The position numbers and the translations under genes are program-made. A model generated the notes under the pieces. The model was not told the DNA's origin. It was given only the letters and a program-made list of their open reading frames with translations, and did not search any database. From contig SUVK01000019.1 in the NCBI GenBank assembly GCA_015062055.1, forward strand, positions 1 to 43,007: a DNA stretch of 43,007 nt, written 5' to 3'. This document shows, in pieces, positions 42,900-43,007 of this stretch (positions are counted from its first letter, which is position 1; each line of letters starts with the position of its first letter). Source of the stretch: Akkermansiaceae bacterium. Its GTDB lineage: Bacteria; Verrucomicrobiota; Verrucomicrobiia; Verrucomicrobiales; Akkermansiaceae.

Positions 42900-43007
42900 T
42901 CAAAAAAGTCGCGTGAATGACGGGGATGTTAGCTGCCTGAGTTTGAGCAGGAGATAATCAACGGAGGGTAGGCCTCGTGTTTTGAGTTGGATGCGCGAAA
43001 TCATGGA
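42900..43007 (-). CDS. Possible 3' end of a coding region cut by the window edge
   Basis: Read on the minus strand, 35 codons are open from the window edge to a TGA (42900-42902), giving a basic, Leu-rich tail (ending LTSPSFTRLF). It could be the C terminus of a transposase or another gene, but there is too little to identify. An open frame of this length is not significant on its own. Confidence 0.2.
   Translation of the reverse strand, partial: SMISRIQLKTRGLPSVDYLLLKLRQLTSPSFTRLF

Overview
This 43 kb window most likely comes from a Verrucomicrobiota chromosome, probably a relative of Akkermansia. That placement is an inference. It rests on the mix of a secreted GH2 beta-galactosidase with discoidin domains, a secreted sulfatase, Gram-negative envelope genes (BamA, lipoproteins, meso-DAP-type MurE), large ankyrin proteins and a near absence of Shine-Dalgarno sequences. 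No rRNA gene is present to confirm it, and I saw no tRNA or CRISPR array.

Left part (1-10.1 kb): two phage-type genes (a Mu Gam-like protein and an unknown partner) end at a strong terminator. Next is a minus-strand secreted beta-galactosidase, then two convergent secreted proteins that share an unrecognised repeated module, then a minus-strand transketolase.

Middle (10.2-20.6 kb): a very large secreted protein joins an M12B-like zinc metalloprotease domain to about 25 ankyrin repeats and is followed by a small secreted protein of unknown role. Then come pheS-pheT under a clear sigma70-type promoter and a secreted sulfatase.

20.6-26.1 kb: bamA (minus strand) diverges from a plus-strand run of nuoB, nuoC, an RbsD/FucU-like lipoprotein, a Mini-III-like RNase and a small membrane protein. 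NuoB and NuoC are separated here from the rest of complex I.

26.1-39.2 kb: a division and cell wall (dcw) cluster reads mraZ, rsmH, ftsL-like, PBP (ftsI), murE, murF, mraY, murD, a LysM membrane protein, ftsW, murG. Together these encode lipid II synthesis from UDP-MurNAc-dipeptide onwards plus the septal SEDS/PBP pair. RsmH carries an unusual N-terminal extension of 184 residues, and the mraZ promoter region has spaced repeats that could be the MraZ operator. Where murC, ftsQ, ftsA and ftsZ would be expected, there is instead a second giant ankyrin protein (39.3-42.3 kb), then a TRL-like lipoprotein, and at the right edge possibly the end of another coding region.

Expression signals are a theme. 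Several sigma70-like promoters with a 16-17 bp spacer sit so close to the start codon that the predicted transcripts are leaderless or nearly so, and most start codons lack a Shine-Dalgarno sequence. The most novel items are the metzincin-ankyrin fusion, the shared module in the two convergent secreted proteins, the RsmH extension and this leader architecture.
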